Shown: positions 43,986 to 53,943 of the stretch, one piece after another
Layout of the letters: every line of letters begins with the position of its first letter
Numbering within the stretch: the first letter of the stretch is position 1
Assembly: GCA_016932575.1 (NCBI GenBank)
Contig: JAFGCO010000009.1
Coordinates: forward strand, 1-60,219
DNA: 60,219 bases
Origin: a bacterium
GTDB lineage: Bacteria > Zhuqueibacterota > QNDG01 > JAFGCO01
Direction of reading: 5' to 3'
The notes under the pieces: generated by a model
What the model saw: the letters and a program-made list of their open reading frames with translations, nothing else
Databases searched by the model: none
What the model was told of the DNA's origin: nothing
Translations under genes and position numbers: made by a program

Positions 43986-44708
43986 TTAAAACCGAATAAT
44001 TAATGAAGTCATAAAGGTTGTGTCTGTTTTCCTGACTTCATTTGATGGCGGTTTGTTCTGATAGTTCACCTGATAACTGATTCCGACAGCCAGGCGATTA
44101 TTGATTGACACATTCAGCGCTGTTTCTGTATGTAAAAAATATTTTCTGTGATTCTCTAAATTGACCAAACAGTTGCCGCTGCCTTCAAAAGTTACATTTT
44201 CACGCATCTTCCATTGATAACTTAGCTCCGATTTGGCAGTGCTGTACCGATCTCTGGTAACATCACCCACTGAATATTTATCAAAATAGTATAATGATGA
44301 AATGAGACCCTTAAGCTGATGGTAATCACTCTGAATAATGTCATATCCCACACCCGGTCCCAGAGATGCCCGATAGGTATATCCGGAATATTTATCGCGG
44401 GCATAAGAGCTTTCAAGAAATCCGAACAGACCCGCTGTAATAATCTTTTCGAAACGGGCATTGATATGGAGTCTGTTTGCTTTTTCTATCCGGCTATCTT
44501 TGGTAATCAGATAATTTCCTTTTATCTGGCACCGAATTGTTCTGATCCCACCCTCAGTACTGACATTGCTTGAAAATGTCTGGATTCCGGTATTTCCTGA
44601 AGTCGCCACATAAGAGAGCCCGACATCACCTTTCCATTCAGCCTCTTCAGTATGACCGTTTAAAAAAACACAAAACATGAATAAGACAAACATTTGGATC
44701 GTTTTCAT
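43986..44708 (-). CDS. DUF481-family outer-membrane beta-barrel protein
   Basis: The protein has 240 residues; a signal peptide ends near NGHTEE. The start of the mature part, WKGDVGLSYVATSGNTGIQT, is the DUF481 hallmark (WxGxxxLGxxxTxGNT). It continues with alternating strands (GFLESSYARDKYSGYTYRAS, LGPGVGYDII) and ends in TTFMTSLIIRF, a barrel-type C-terminal Phe. These proteins (YdiY-like) are outer-membrane barrels without a known cargo. It stands alone, 101 bp upstream of purC in the direction of transcription. Confidence 0.88.
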   Translation of the reverse strand: MKTIQMFVLFMFCVFLNGHTEEAEWKGDVGLSYVATSGNTGIQTFSSNVSTEGGIRTIRCQIKGNYLITKDSRIEKANRLHINARFEKIITAGLFGFLESSYARDKYSGYTYRASLGPGVGYDIIQSDYHQLKGLISSLYYFDKYSVGDVTRDRYSTAKSELSYQWKMRENVTFEGSGNCLVNLENHRKYFLHTETALNVSINNRLAVGISYQVNYQNKPPSNEVRKTDTTFMTSLIIRF

Positions 44709-44863
44709 AAATTTTTCCCCTTAATATTTTAAAAATACCGACTGAAAGTTAGAATATAATTCAATCAAGATCAAGGCTTATTTACTCATCTGGAACCCTG
44801 TATTGACATTATCCAAGCATTTTATTATTTTTTGATGCTATATGAAATATCAGGGGAAAAATA

Positions 44864-45844
44864 ATGACAAATAAAAAAATTCTGAACTGGGGCCTGATCG
44901 GATGCGGAGATATTTCCAGGCGCCGTGTGGCTCCCGCCCTTTGCGATCTGAATACATGCCGGCTTGTTGCAGTCAGCCGCGCCGACTCCAGTCAGCTGGA
45001 TAATTTTGCCCTTGAATTCGGTGCTGAAAAAATGTATACCCAATGGACCGGGCTGGTCGCAGATCCGGAAATCGAAGCCGTTTACATCGCCACACCCGTC
45101 CATCTGCATGCAGTAATGGCTGTCGAAGCCGCCCGGGCCGGAAAGCATGTTATTTGCGAAAAACCCATGGCCATGACCGATACCGAATGTCAGGATATGA
45201 TCAATGCCTGTCAACAAAATCATGTCAGGCTCGGTATCGCTTATTACCGCCATCATTATCCTGTCATTCAAAGAATAAAAAAGATCATTGAAGAAAGCAG
45301 GATCGGGGATGTCAAGCTGGTTCAGATGAATGCATTTTCCTCCTTTAACCGGAAACCCGGCGAGCCCCGCTGCTGGTTGCTTGAAAAAGATAAATCCGGC
45401 GGCGGTCCTATGATGGATTTCGGATGCCATCGTATTGAAGTCATGCTGAATATTTTCGGAAAAATTGAAACTGTTTACGCGAATACAAGTAATCTGAGGT
45501 ACAAACGCAATGTCGAAGATACGGCCATTGCTTACTTTGGCTTTCCCTGTGGTGCCCGGGGATCACTCACTGTAACACATACGGTTTTCGAAAGCCAGGA
45601 TACACTGGATATCTTCGGCACACAGGGTTCAGTTCATGTGCCTGTCTTAAATCAGGGAACACTGGTTCTGACGACAGAAACCGGAAAAACGGTGGAAAAA
45701 TGGCCGCCTCATGACAATCTGCACCTGCCGCTGATTGATGATTTTACACAATCAGTTCTGTATAACCGTTTGCCGGCAGTGACAGGAGAAACCGGGTTGG
45801 CAGTGAATCAGATTTTAACAAAAATCTATGCAAATTCCTTTTGA
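44864..45844 (+). CDS. Gfo/Idh/MocA-family NAD(P)-dependent oxidoreductase
   Basis: The protein has 326 residues. The Rossmann part opens with NWGLIGCGDISRRRVAPAL. AVYIATPVHLHAVMAVEAAR and the catalytic EKPMAMT (Lys in EKP) follow, and the C-terminal domain has GGGPMMDFGCHRIEVMLNIF with the His that assists catalysis. Substrates in this family are sugars, inositol or sugar acids. The upstream AGGGG supports the start. No neighbour identifies the substrate; a role in sugar catabolism fits the glycoside hydrolases elsewhere in the window but is only inference. Confidence 0.9.
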   Translation: MTNKKILNWGLIGCGDISRRRVAPALCDLNTCRLVAVSRADSSQLDNFALEFGAEKMYTQWTGLVADPEIEAVYIATPVHLHAVMAVEAARAGKHVICEKPMAMTDTECQDMINACQQNHVRLGIAYYRHHYPVIQRIKKIIEESRIGDVKLVQMNAFSSFNRKPGEPRCWLLEKDKSGGGPMMDFGCHRIEVMLNIFGKIETVYANTSNLRYKRNVEDTAIAYFGFPCGARGSLTVTHTVFESQDTLDIFGTQGSVHVPVLNQGTLVLTTETGKTVEKWPPHDNLHLPLIDDFTQSVLYNRLPAVTGETGLAVNQILTKIYANSF

Positions 45845-45990
45845 ATCTTTCTGTAAAATGATTATCTTTCTCTGAACCAAATAAAGAAGATTTAAATTAA
45901 AGCCCATGATGAATCACTCCGGATTCGATTCTCAAATGGCCGCAGACTATTTTCCAGTATTGCATAGGATTGTTTTCAGAAAATCATCCA

Positions 45991-47319
45991 ATGGCAATCC
46001 CCAAAAAAATTTTTGTGCTGGACACCAATGTCATCCTTCATGACAGTTCATGCATCTATCAGTTTCATGAACATCATGTGGTGGTCCCCATTGCTGTCAT
46101 CGAAGAGCTGGATCAGTTTAAAAAGGGGCACCGCATGCTGAATTTTCATGCACGTGAATTTGTTCGCACCCTCGATTCTCTCACAGGAAATCATCTTTTT
46201 GACGGCGGTGTTAAAATCAGTCCGCATCACGGCCGGCTCAGTATCAAACTGGAAATGGATTTTCATCCGGATTTGGCAAAAAATTATACTCCGGCCAAAC
46301 CGGATCATCATATTCTGAATACTGCTTATCAGCTCTCGCTTGAAAATCCGCAAAAAAATGTCATTTTAGTCACCAAAGACATGAACCTCCGAATGAAAGC
46401 CAAGGCCGTCGGACTCATGGCCCAGGATTACACGACCGATCATGTTCCGGATGTCAGTGAGCTGTATAAGGGAAGCCGAATCATCGAAAATATAGAGAAT
46501 GAGACGATTTCCCGTCTGTATGAATCGCCATATGAAATTTCTCCGCAATCAATTAAAATGAATCCGGATCCGAAACCCAATGAATATTTCATTATACGCA
46601 ATCAGAAAAAATCGGCTCTGGCACGCTATAATCCATTTTCGATGCAAATATCCCATGTTGATAAATTAAATGCCTACGGAATTAAACCGAAAAATGCAGA
46701 ACAGACATTTTCATTGGATGCGCTTCTCAATCCGGAAATTCGTCTGGTTTCTCTGTCTGGAAAAGCAGGCACCGGAAAAACGTTGCTGGCGCTGGCTGCT
46801 GCACTGGAATGCATGAAACAATACCGGCAGATCTATATGGCACGACCGGTCGTACCACTCAGCAATAAGGACATCGGATACCTGCCAGGTGACATTGAAT
46901 CCAAACTGGATCCTTATATGCAGCCTCTGTATGACAATCTGGCGGTCATACAAAGCCAATTCACGGAAACCAGCCCCAAGCATAAAAAAATCAATGAATT
47001 GCTGGATACCAAAAAACTGGTTATCGCACCCCTTTCCTACATAAGGGGAAGAAGTCTTGTAAAAATCTTTTTTATCGTGGATGAGGCCCAAAATCTGACG
47101 CCGCATGAAGTAAAAACAATTATTACACGTGCAGGAGAAGAAACAAAAATCGTATTTACCGGAGATCTATTTCAGATTGACCATCCCTACCTGAACAATT
47201 ATTCCAATGGCCTCAGTTATTTGATTGATAAAATGCAGGGCCAGAAGCTCTACGCCCATATCAATCTGGAAAAAGGAGAACGTTCCGAGCTGGCCGAAAT
47301 GGCAAGTAATTTATTATAA
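45991..47319 (+). CDS. PIN-PhoH fusion ATPase/RNase
   Basis: With ATG 45991 the protein has 442 residues; a TTG at 45970 adds seven residues without a proper ribosome site. The N-terminal PIN domain (~6-145) starts KIFVLDTNVILHDSS with the first metal Asp at 11, then EELDQFK and NVILVTKDMNLRMKAKA. The C-terminal PhoH ATPase domain (~235-442) has Walker A SGKAGTGKT near 256-264 and Walker B FFIVDEAQNL near 360-369, with ARPVVPL and FTGDLFQID. PIN-PhoH proteins unwind and cut RNA and often function in stress response or ribosome-linked RNA decay. The gene is solitary. Confidence 0.93.
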   Translation: MAIPKKIFVLDTNVILHDSSCIYQFHEHHVVVPIAVIEELDQFKKGHRMLNFHAREFVRTLDSLTGNHLFDGGVKISPHHGRLSIKLEMDFHPDLAKNYTPAKPDHHILNTAYQLSLENPQKNVILVTKDMNLRMKAKAVGLMAQDYTTDHVPDVSELYKGSRIIENIENETISRLYESPYEISPQSIKMNPDPKPNEYFIIRNQKKSALARYNPFSMQISHVDKLNAYGIKPKNAEQTFSLDALLNPEIRLVSLSGKAGTGKTLLALAAALECMKQYRQIYMARPVVPLSNKDIGYLPGDIESKLDPYMQPLYDNLAVIQSQFTETSPKHKKINELLDTKKLVIAPLSYIRGRSLVKIFFIVDEAQNLTPHEVKTIITRAGEETKIVFTGDLFQIDHPYLNNYSNGLSYLIDKMQGQKLYAHINLEKGERSELAEMASNLL

Positions 47320-47419
47320 ATTCTCTGTCTGAAATATCAATGAATACCTAATATAAAAATTTTTATATTCTGCTTTGGTCTAATTTTTTTGGGGATAAAC
47401 ATAAACATGCAAAATTGCC

Positions 47420-48523
47420 ATGAAACGACGTGAGTTTATAAAAAGCAGCGCTGCCCTCGGCACCCTGCCTCTTACCGGTTTAAAATCCGGCTCTTCGGTT
47501 TTTTTAAAGTCTCCAAAATCACCATTTTCCCGCTACTGCGGATTTAATCTGCTGGCCAAATTCAGCGGGCGCGAACCGAGGCGTAAATTCAACGAAGAAG
47601 ATTTTGAGATCATGGCCGAGTGGGGTTTTGACTTTGCACGAATTCCCATGTCCTACTGGAACTGGACATCTCCGGATGACTGGTATACAATCGACGAAAC
47701 AGTTTTTCAGGATATTGACGAGGTAATCGAGCTGGGCAGAAAGTACAGTATCCATATTAACCTGAACATGCATCGTGTTCCCGGTTACTGTATCAATGGA
47801 CGCGATCAGGAACCCATGGATCTTTTTAATGACACTGCAGAAAATATGCAGAAAGCGTTGGATGCGGTGAATTTTCACTGGAAATACTTAGCCATGCGAT
47901 ACAGGGACATTCCCAACAGGCATCTGAGTTTTGATCTGATCAATGAGCCTCCGCATATGACAACCGAAGCACGCTATGTTGAGGTGGTAAAAACGCTCGT
48001 TGCCGGAATCCGGAAGGAGGATCCGGACCGCATAATCGTGGCCGATGGTAAAGATGTGGGCAGGACGCCTGTCTTTGGCATTGCGGATCTGGGACTGGTG
48101 CAAAGCACCCGGGGATATGATCCCATGAGTGTCAGTCACTATACAGCAGGCTGGGTGCCTCGAGAAGAATTTGAAACATTCGACAAACCCACCTGGCCAC
48201 TCAAAGGAGATGATGGCAAAGCATGGGACAAATCCGCACTTAAAAAGAAACTTATTGATCCCTGGAAGCCACTGATGGATCAGGGCGTTCCTGTGCATGT
48301 AGGAGAATGGGGCTGTTATAACAGGACACCGCATGATGTGGCCTTGAGATGGATGCGCGATATGTTGTCTCTTTGGAAAGACGCAGGCTGGGGATATGCC
48401 TTGTGGAACTTAAAGGGATCATTCGGTGTGCTCAACAGTGAACGAGCCGATGTTGTCTATGAAAACTACAAAGGCCATAAACTGGACCGGAAAATGCTGG
48501 AACTTTTGAAAGCCTTTTCATGA
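47420..48523 (+). CDS. Tat-exported glycoside hydrolase family 5 enzyme
   Basis: The protein has 367 residues. The N-terminus MKRREFIKSSAALGTLPLTG carries a twin-arginine signal. The GH5 barrel then shows GFDFARIPMSYWNW, INLNMHRVPGY, the acid/base E176 in FDLINEPPH, SVSHYTAGWV, and the nucleophile E296 in HVGEWGCYN, with W384-type aromatic ALWNLKG after it. It should cleave beta-linked glucan or mannan. There is no sorting domain or CBM, so it probably acts in the periplasm after folding in the cytoplasm. It is not linked to the GH16 gene but may act on the products of that enzyme. Confidence 0.9.
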   Translation: MKRREFIKSSAALGTLPLTGLKSGSSVFLKSPKSPFSRYCGFNLLAKFSGREPRRKFNEEDFEIMAEWGFDFARIPMSYWNWTSPDDWYTIDETVFQDIDEVIELGRKYSIHINLNMHRVPGYCINGRDQEPMDLFNDTAENMQKALDAVNFHWKYLAMRYRDIPNRHLSFDLINEPPHMTTEARYVEVVKTLVAGIRKEDPDRIIVADGKDVGRTPVFGIADLGLVQSTRGYDPMSVSHYTAGWVPREEFETFDKPTWPLKGDDGKAWDKSALKKKLIDPWKPLMDQGVPVHVGEWGCYNRTPHDVALRWMRDMLSLWKDAGWGYALWNLKGSFGVLNSERADVVYENYKGHKLDRKMLELLKAFS

Positions 48524-48525
48524 AC

Positions 48526-49035
48526 TCAAGATTGAGTATCTTTCTTTTTTGCATTAATCTGTTTTTTCAACAATGCCCTGATTTTTGTATCCAGTCTTTT
48601 ATTACCAATGCACAGAATTAATTCCGCTGTGCATTCATCCATATAGTATTCTGACGGGGAAGCGTAATTTAAATAACATACCAGAGATTCGTCAATACTT
48701 TCATTTTCATGAGTCTTATTCAGGATGGTCGTCTGCTGATTGGTGTTTACTTCATCCTTGGCCTGAATTACCTGAATCACTTCATCAAAAATATCATGGA
48801 TTTTTTTACAGTTTCTGCCCCACAAATGACAATAAACCATGCCTTCGTTCACCACATTATACGCATAACTGTAGATAGCATCATCCTCCAATTCAGGTGT
48901 ATCGACTGCCAGAAACAGACCGAAATATCGTGAATATGCATAGGTCAGATTGAAAGGCAGATTATCGTCATATTGATAATAAATCATTTTTCGCGTGGAT
49001 GGATTAAATCCGATTTTTTTAAATCTCTTTGCCAT
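48526..49035 (-). CDS. Uncharacterised small cytosolic protein
   Basis: The protein has 169 residues from ATG 49035 (a TTG at 49050 is also possible). It has no signal or membrane segment. The N-half has LPFNLTYAYSRYFGLFLAVD and YCHLWGRNCKKIHDIFDEVI, a pattern I associate with small domains of unknown function whose members carry a W-G-x-x-C-x-x-x-H segment. The C-terminus is highly basic (LLKKQINAKKKD). The function is unknown. It is convergent with the GH5 gene, with a 2-bp gap. Confidence 0.6.
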   Translation of the reverse strand: MAKRFKKIGFNPSTRKMIYYQYDDNLPFNLTYAYSRYFGLFLAVDTPELEDDAIYSYAYNVVNEGMVYCHLWGRNCKKIHDIFDEVIQVIQAKDEVNTNQQTTILNKTHENESIDESLVCYLNYASPSEYYMDECTAELILCIGNKRLDTKIRALLKKQINAKKKDTQS

Positions 49036-49115
49036 GACAGGAGGATCCAATAAATTTATTACAATTTGGCAGCTCTCATACCCAATTCTGTTACAATACA
49101 GTACTGTCGGGCAAT

Positions 49116-49883
49116 TTATCGCTTCTGCAAAATATACAAGAGATTAGTATGCCTGGCACTCAGCAGGCAAAAAGAAAACAGATGGACGACATATTTAAGA
49201 AAATGAATGAACAGCCTGACAACAAATCCTTTGCCGGGTCTTATATGTCCGTCCCCATATTCTGCTAAAATGTCGACATTGTTTCTGCGGCAAAATTCCC
49301 GCATGCCTTTTCGGGAAACAACAGGATCATAATGAACAGGATAGGGCGCATAGCCTGCCTTGCCGGCGTTTTGTCTTCCTAAAAGAAAACGATAATATAG
49401 TATATGCAACCAATGGGGTGTTATGCGAGTAAGAAACCCTTGTACTGAATTCGGATCCGGTATACGGATAATAATAATACCCGCTGGTTTAATCCAATAA
49501 ACAAAATTGTTTAACACCTGTTCCGCACCTTTAATATGTTCAAGCACAAACGAGCTGTATATCACATCATACTGATGATTTTTAAGTACCACGTATCTTA
49601 AATCACCTTCAACAGCTTTGTCCAGATCATTGATGATATTTTTTCTCATTTCCAGGGCCACTTTATCTGTGTCAACACCTGTTAATACATATTCAACACC
49701 ATCCAGATTTAAGCTCCAGCTTTTTCCGCAACCCGCTTCCAGAATCTGCAACACGTCTCCACCCACCGACTTTACTTTGATGTAATTTCCCATGATTTCA
49801 GATTCATGATCCCAGCTTTTCGTCAGTTCCAGTTGTTCGAGTTTCGGCATATACTCATTCCCAGATTCAATATTCACTAACAT
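49116..49883 (-). CDS. SAM-dependent methyltransferase (class I)
   Basis: The protein has 255 residues. Motif I ILEAGCGKSWS, the acidic end of the second strand LTGVDTDKVAL, and YDVIYSSFVLEHIKGAEQVL mark a Methyltransf_11-type enzyme. IKPAGIIIIRIPDPNSVQGF follows. The C-terminal ~90 residues are hydrophobic with basic residues (RLFIHFLKYVVHLFSFCLL), suggesting membrane association. Such enzymes commonly act on lipids, quinones or surface sugars. An alternative start at ATG 49850 (MPKLEQLELT) has no clearer site. No biosynthetic neighbours help. Confidence 0.85.
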   Translation of the reverse strand: MLVNIESGNEYMPKLEQLELTKSWDHESEIMGNYIKVKSVGGDVLQILEAGCGKSWSLNLDGVEYVLTGVDTDKVALEMRKNIINDLDKAVEGDLRYVVLKNHQYDVIYSSFVLEHIKGAEQVLNNFVYWIKPAGIIIIRIPDPNSVQGFLTRITPHWLHILYYRFLLGRQNAGKAGYAPYPVHYDPVVSRKGMREFCRRNNVDILAEYGDGHIRPGKGFVVRLFIHFLKYVVHLFSFCLLSARHTNLLYILQKR

Positions 49884-50135
49884 GACTCATCGCATGAGTA
49901 ACCACGCATCAGCCAAACATGGAAATGGAACCCACAAAATGACAAGCAATCAATAACATGCACCTTGAATCCATACCCGGCCATTATTCACGCATTGTTT
50001 CAAGTATTATTTTTTAATATATTAAATTTTGCTTTAAATCGCATTATTTTTTTTAATGATAATCATCACGGATAATTGCTAAATAATAAATCATCCATTA
50101 CTTAATTTGATTGCATCCCCGAACCATTATATGAA

Positions 50136-51776
50136 TTACTTTAAAAGCAACATCTTCTTTACGACTGTAGATCCATGGGTTTTTAACTGGTAATAATAAT
50201 TCCCTGAAGGCAAATTTTTGCCATCAAATGTAAATTGATACCTGCCCGGCAAGTGCACTCCTCTCGACAAATTCTGTATCTGTCTTCCTCGGTTATCGTA
50301 CACATTTAAAGAGATCACTGATTTTTCATTTATAATCAACTGTATTGTCGTTTCAGGATTAAACGGATTGGGAAAATTGGGGTATAAGCGATAATTTTTA
50401 TGTGAATAATCGGAGTATAAAATATTTTCTATATTTGTATCGGGAGAATTGATTAAGACAGGAAAGAAAACAGTATCCAAATTGTTGCTCCAATCTCTGG
50501 CGTAAAACCGATCGGCCATCTCGGCGACAGATGCGAGCCAGACATTATAACGCACACGGGAATCCGGAGGGAAACCCCAGTCTTCGATATACACCCAATT
50601 GCCGGGTTCTTCGTTGGCATTATTATCTGGAAAATTCAGCCCGTAACCGGGATCAACAGACTGGACATAAGCCCGATCCGGATTCATGCGAACCCAGAAT
50701 TCACATGTATGATAAAAACCGTCCCAGGCCTGATGAATATGGGGTTTTGTTACAGCGGACTGCACATGATCAAAACGAGAAAATACAAGCATGATTTTCA
50801 GGTTCGGTATGTGAGTCGCAATGCTGGGATAGTTATAAACCGTGATCCGGTACGGCCAGAAAGCATCTGTCTCGGACGGAGTCGCCAGATAATCCGGCCA
50901 ATTTTCCAATGTTAATGCACCATTATTGAATAAAGCGTGGGTGATGTTTCTCGAATAGTATCGCTTATTATAGACATTGGGTATCTTGTCATGCGAAAGG
51001 ATATGCTGAGGAATATCCCCCTTCGTTGCAAAAAAAGGTCTTCCATAGGTTTCACCCTGAGCTTGATACCACCCCACTGTGGAATAATCAACAATGACCG
51101 AGTCTGGCAGATAAGTTTCTTCATTGAAAAACGGATTGCTGACTCTATTTTGTTCCGCTGAAGATCCAGAAAAATATCCCAGCTCCAACGGATACATCTC
51201 ATCCCGGGTGGGATTTTCCCTTCCGACGAGATACTTCACTGACCTGAGTTCATCGCCAAAATAGGCAAGCACATTCGTAGCGACAACACCGGAATGAGAA
51301 GAGGCGAACAAGCCAATATTTTCTGTTAAAACAGGGACAGTGGACAGTTCTGTGATATAGTCACCATTCGTATCCGGTATCAAACCTGAAGCGAACCGAA
51401 TGACATCTTTCAGTGCAGATAAAGATACGGGACCTCCATAATCATATTCACCCTCACTTTGAATGCCGGTGGCAGCATCCATACGACCCGGCCAGAGATA
51501 GGATATTGTCAGGGCCCCAATCTGCTTCGTGTCATTGACACGATGAAACTCGACAAAATTGACAAACCAGGTCGACACTTCCACAACAACAGGAGCGCCT
51601 TCCGGATAACGGGGGTATAGGGGACATTCAATCTGAACTGCAATTTTTCCGATTCCTGCGGAGGGTATATTCGTATAAATGGGATCTGAATAACATTTCT
51701 TTGTGAACATTGAAGTCCCAATCAATAATTGGGAGATAAAGGCAACCGCAACGATTGAAAATATTTTTCGAATCAC
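50136..51776 (-). CDS. Secreted alpha/beta-hydrolase-like protein with sorting domain
   Basis: The protein has 546 residues. After the signal peptide comes a large domain (~30-455). GLFASSHSGVVATNVLAYFG looks like a nucleophile elbow (S-x-S-x-G), LKIMLVFSRFDHVQSAVT would supply a late Asp/His pair, and ITVYNYPSIATHIPN lies between. Together these suggest an alpha/beta-hydrolase fold. The last ~85 residues are the sorting domain, with LYPNFPNPFNPETTIQLII and a basic C-terminus. The substrate is unknown; extracellular ester or peptide cleavage is possible. 49884-50135 downstream is AT-rich and empty. Confidence 0.7.
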   Translation of the reverse strand: MIRKIFSIVAVAFISQLLIGTSMFTKKCYSDPIYTNIPSAGIGKIAVQIECPLYPRYPEGAPVVVEVSTWFVNFVEFHRVNDTKQIGALTISYLWPGRMDAATGIQSEGEYDYGGPVSLSALKDVIRFASGLIPDTNGDYITELSTVPVLTENIGLFASSHSGVVATNVLAYFGDELRSVKYLVGRENPTRDEMYPLELGYFSGSSAEQNRVSNPFFNEETYLPDSVIVDYSTVGWYQAQGETYGRPFFATKGDIPQHILSHDKIPNVYNKRYYSRNITHALFNNGALTLENWPDYLATPSETDAFWPYRITVYNYPSIATHIPNLKIMLVFSRFDHVQSAVTKPHIHQAWDGFYHTCEFWVRMNPDRAYVQSVDPGYGLNFPDNNANEEPGNWVYIEDWGFPPDSRVRYNVWLASVAEMADRFYARDWSNNLDTVFFPVLINSPDTNIENILYSDYSHKNYRLYPNFPNPFNPETTIQLIINEKSVISLNVYDNRGRQIQNLSRGVHLPGRYQFTFDGKNLPSGNYYYQLKTHGSTVVKKMLLLK

Positions 51777-51882
51777 GATTAAACTCCTTGTTTTTTTTAA
51801 GTGACAAATGCCTCATCCGAAAGCATTAAAATACGGCTAAAAAGTCCGAACGAACAGGTGATCAAACCACTGCGGGACGAAA

Positions 51883-52122
51883 TCAATCATCCCAAAAAAC
51901 TTCATATTCATAATCTGAGGGGATAATGTCCGTAACAAACTGATCATCAATATAACATCGACTTTCTGGAATAATACATGAACAGGAGTACATTTTTACT
52001 GTCGAATCTGAAAACACCAATTCGAATATGACATTTTCAGCATTTGCATGGCCCTTATTATACAGGCATACAGATAAATCGACAAGGAGTATCAGAATAT
52101 AAATATCAGTCTGTACTGTCAA
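51883..52122 (-). pseudogene. Short CARDB-like ORF, possible gene remnant
   Basis: A 79-residue frame begins at a TTG inside the last codons of the S41-like gene. Its sequence LVDLSVCLYNKGHANAENVI followed by FELVFSD is the pattern of a CARDB-type beta-sandwich strand pair, a domain normally found inside larger exported proteins. It has no signal peptide or ribosome site, and in its frame a TGA lies just before the TTG. It is therefore probably a leftover of a longer protein, though a real small gene cannot be excluded. Confidence 0.35.
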
Positions 52123-53830
52123 TCAAACCCAGTGCTGTTTCCAGAAAAATATCTTTTCCATCCAGAAAATCCTGATAGGTTTCTTTCACAGGATAATCCG
52201 GAATGATCGGTTTTGTTTTATCCATTCCTGTCACAGCTGCAGCAAAGGTGCTGCGTCCGAAATTCAGCAGTATATCTGTATTACCCAGGCGAATTTCTGT
52301 GTTTTTTCCCGCATTGCATTTGTATGTAGCGCCGCTTTCAGTCCCTATAAATTTTCCGATTTGATGATATTTTAATAACGAACAAAAATGTCCGTTCGTT
52401 GAAAAGCATCGGCCATCAATGATTGTGTATAAATGACCTGTAAAATAATTTTCAGGTAACGGCAGAGGCTTTGCCAGTTCTGAATATTTCCCATAGGGTT
52501 CTGCAAAATAGGGCTCAGGATTTTTTTGAAGGTATGAAAATAAGGGGGCGGCACAAAATGGATCGCCGCCGTCATTTCCTCTAAGATCAAGTATTAAATT
52601 GTACAATCCTTTATTCTTAATAACAGCAAAACAGCTGTCGATAAAACCCGTAAAATAGGCAACTCTGTCATAATAGATAAAAGTTGGAATATGAATAACA
52701 GCCGTTTTTCCACCGATTATTTTCATCTGAAGCGAAGGATGTTTGAAGTGACTGAATACGACGGATCTGACAGTCGAAATTGAGGCAGGACGAAATTCTT
52801 TAATCTCGATTATTTTATTCCCGGGTTGAGTAAATTCTATTTGATATTTTTCTTTAAAACCAAATCTTCTGGCATATATGAGCGGAAATCTCCTTTCTAT
52901 CTGAGAGCGAATAAAATGGTTATTCATTGCATCAGCAGAATAGTTGGCCTGCATTTCCTGAATGATGTCTGCGATAGAAACACCATTAATTTTTTGTATA
53001 ATACTGCCTTTTTTGATACCCAAAGTATCTTCATAACATCCAGACACAACAACGTCATCTTCAATAAGGCGGATTTTTAAAGGAAAAAGTTTATTTTTAC
53101 CATAATTCCAAAATCCATCCGGCATCCAGACTGCCGTATGCCCGCAGCCTATTTTTGCCGTTATCGGCGTCAGAATTTTATAGAATTCATTGGGTAACAT
53201 GGGGTCGGTAAGACGCATATACTGAGAATCGAAAAGCATATCAAATTCTTTCTTGCCCGTATATTCATACAAACAACAATGCTGTTCTTCTAGGGTATTT
53301 CTGAATTGAATGAAATCATCTTTCAATTCTTTAACTGAAAACACCACGTCTTTTCCAATCATACCCAGGGCGTATCTGTCAAAATCAAACTCATCCGTTT
53401 GATTGTTCTCCGGATCTAAAAAACGGTTGCCATAGGGCATGTTGTTTTTATTCGGACGTTTCTCCCAGATTTCATCCCCGTTTGATTTTAAAATGAGATA
53501 TTTAAACTCATGGATAACCCCTGAATCGGTATCAACAGCAAAATTCTGCTCGTATATATTGTCTTTGTTGATATCTTCCAGATAATAATCATTTCCTGTC
53601 CAGCCGTTAAAGCTTCCTCTGATAATAACAGTATCATTTTCCAATGGCGAAAATAATCCGCATGCAATTGTTTTCCGCATATCTATTTTAAAACAGATTG
53701 TATTCTGTGCCTTGCATTCAATATTTTTTAATGCGATAAGACAAAATAATAAAAAGCATAACTTTCTTGTATAAATTCCATTACTGGCAGTTATGAATCT
53801 CATTCTGTCTTTGACATAGGTCATAATCAA
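52106..53830 (-). CDS. Exported S41-type (tail-specific protease-like) peptidase
   Basis: The protein has 574 residues; the signal peptide is preceded by ~20 charged residues, so an internal Met (53803) may be the true start. Residues ~45-150 look like a starch-binding or CBM48-type sandwich (IIRGSFNGWTGNDYYLEDI). A PDZ-like part holds KKGSIIQKINGVSIADII (~275-300). The S41 core follows with LYNLILDLRGNDGGDPF and DGRCFSTNGHF, whose Ser is the likely nucleophile. The usual K of the Ser-Lys dyad (about four residues later) is not evident; a His is nearby, so it may belong to the Ser-His tricorn-like branch. A periplasmic or surface peptidase is likely. Confidence 0.75.
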   Translation of the reverse strand: MIMTYVKDRMRFITASNGIYTRKLCFLLFCLIALKNIECKAQNTICFKIDMRKTIACGLFSPLENDTVIIRGSFNGWTGNDYYLEDINKDNIYEQNFAVDTDSGVIHEFKYLILKSNGDEIWEKRPNKNNMPYGNRFLDPENNQTDEFDFDRYALGMIGKDVVFSVKELKDDFIQFRNTLEEQHCCLYEYTGKKEFDMLFDSQYMRLTDPMLPNEFYKILTPITAKIGCGHTAVWMPDGFWNYGKNKLFPLKIRLIEDDVVVSGCYEDTLGIKKGSIIQKINGVSIADIIQEMQANYSADAMNNHFIRSQIERRFPLIYARRFGFKEKYQIEFTQPGNKIIEIKEFRPASISTVRSVVFSHFKHPSLQMKIIGGKTAVIHIPTFIYYDRVAYFTGFIDSCFAVIKNKGLYNLILDLRGNDGGDPFCAAPLFSYLQKNPEPYFAEPYGKYSELAKPLPLPENYFTGHLYTIIDGRCFSTNGHFCSLLKYHQIGKFIGTESGATYKCNAGKNTEIRLGNTDILLNFGRSTFAAAVTGMDKTKPIIPDYPVKETYQDFLDGKDIFLETALGLIDSTD

Positions 53831-53943
53831 ATACCATATATTATGATATTATTATCATCAATTGTCTGAATCATTACCGATATTTTAGCTGCATAACAAC
53901 ATTGATTAAAAGACATTAAACGGCGATACCCCGGAATCGCATC

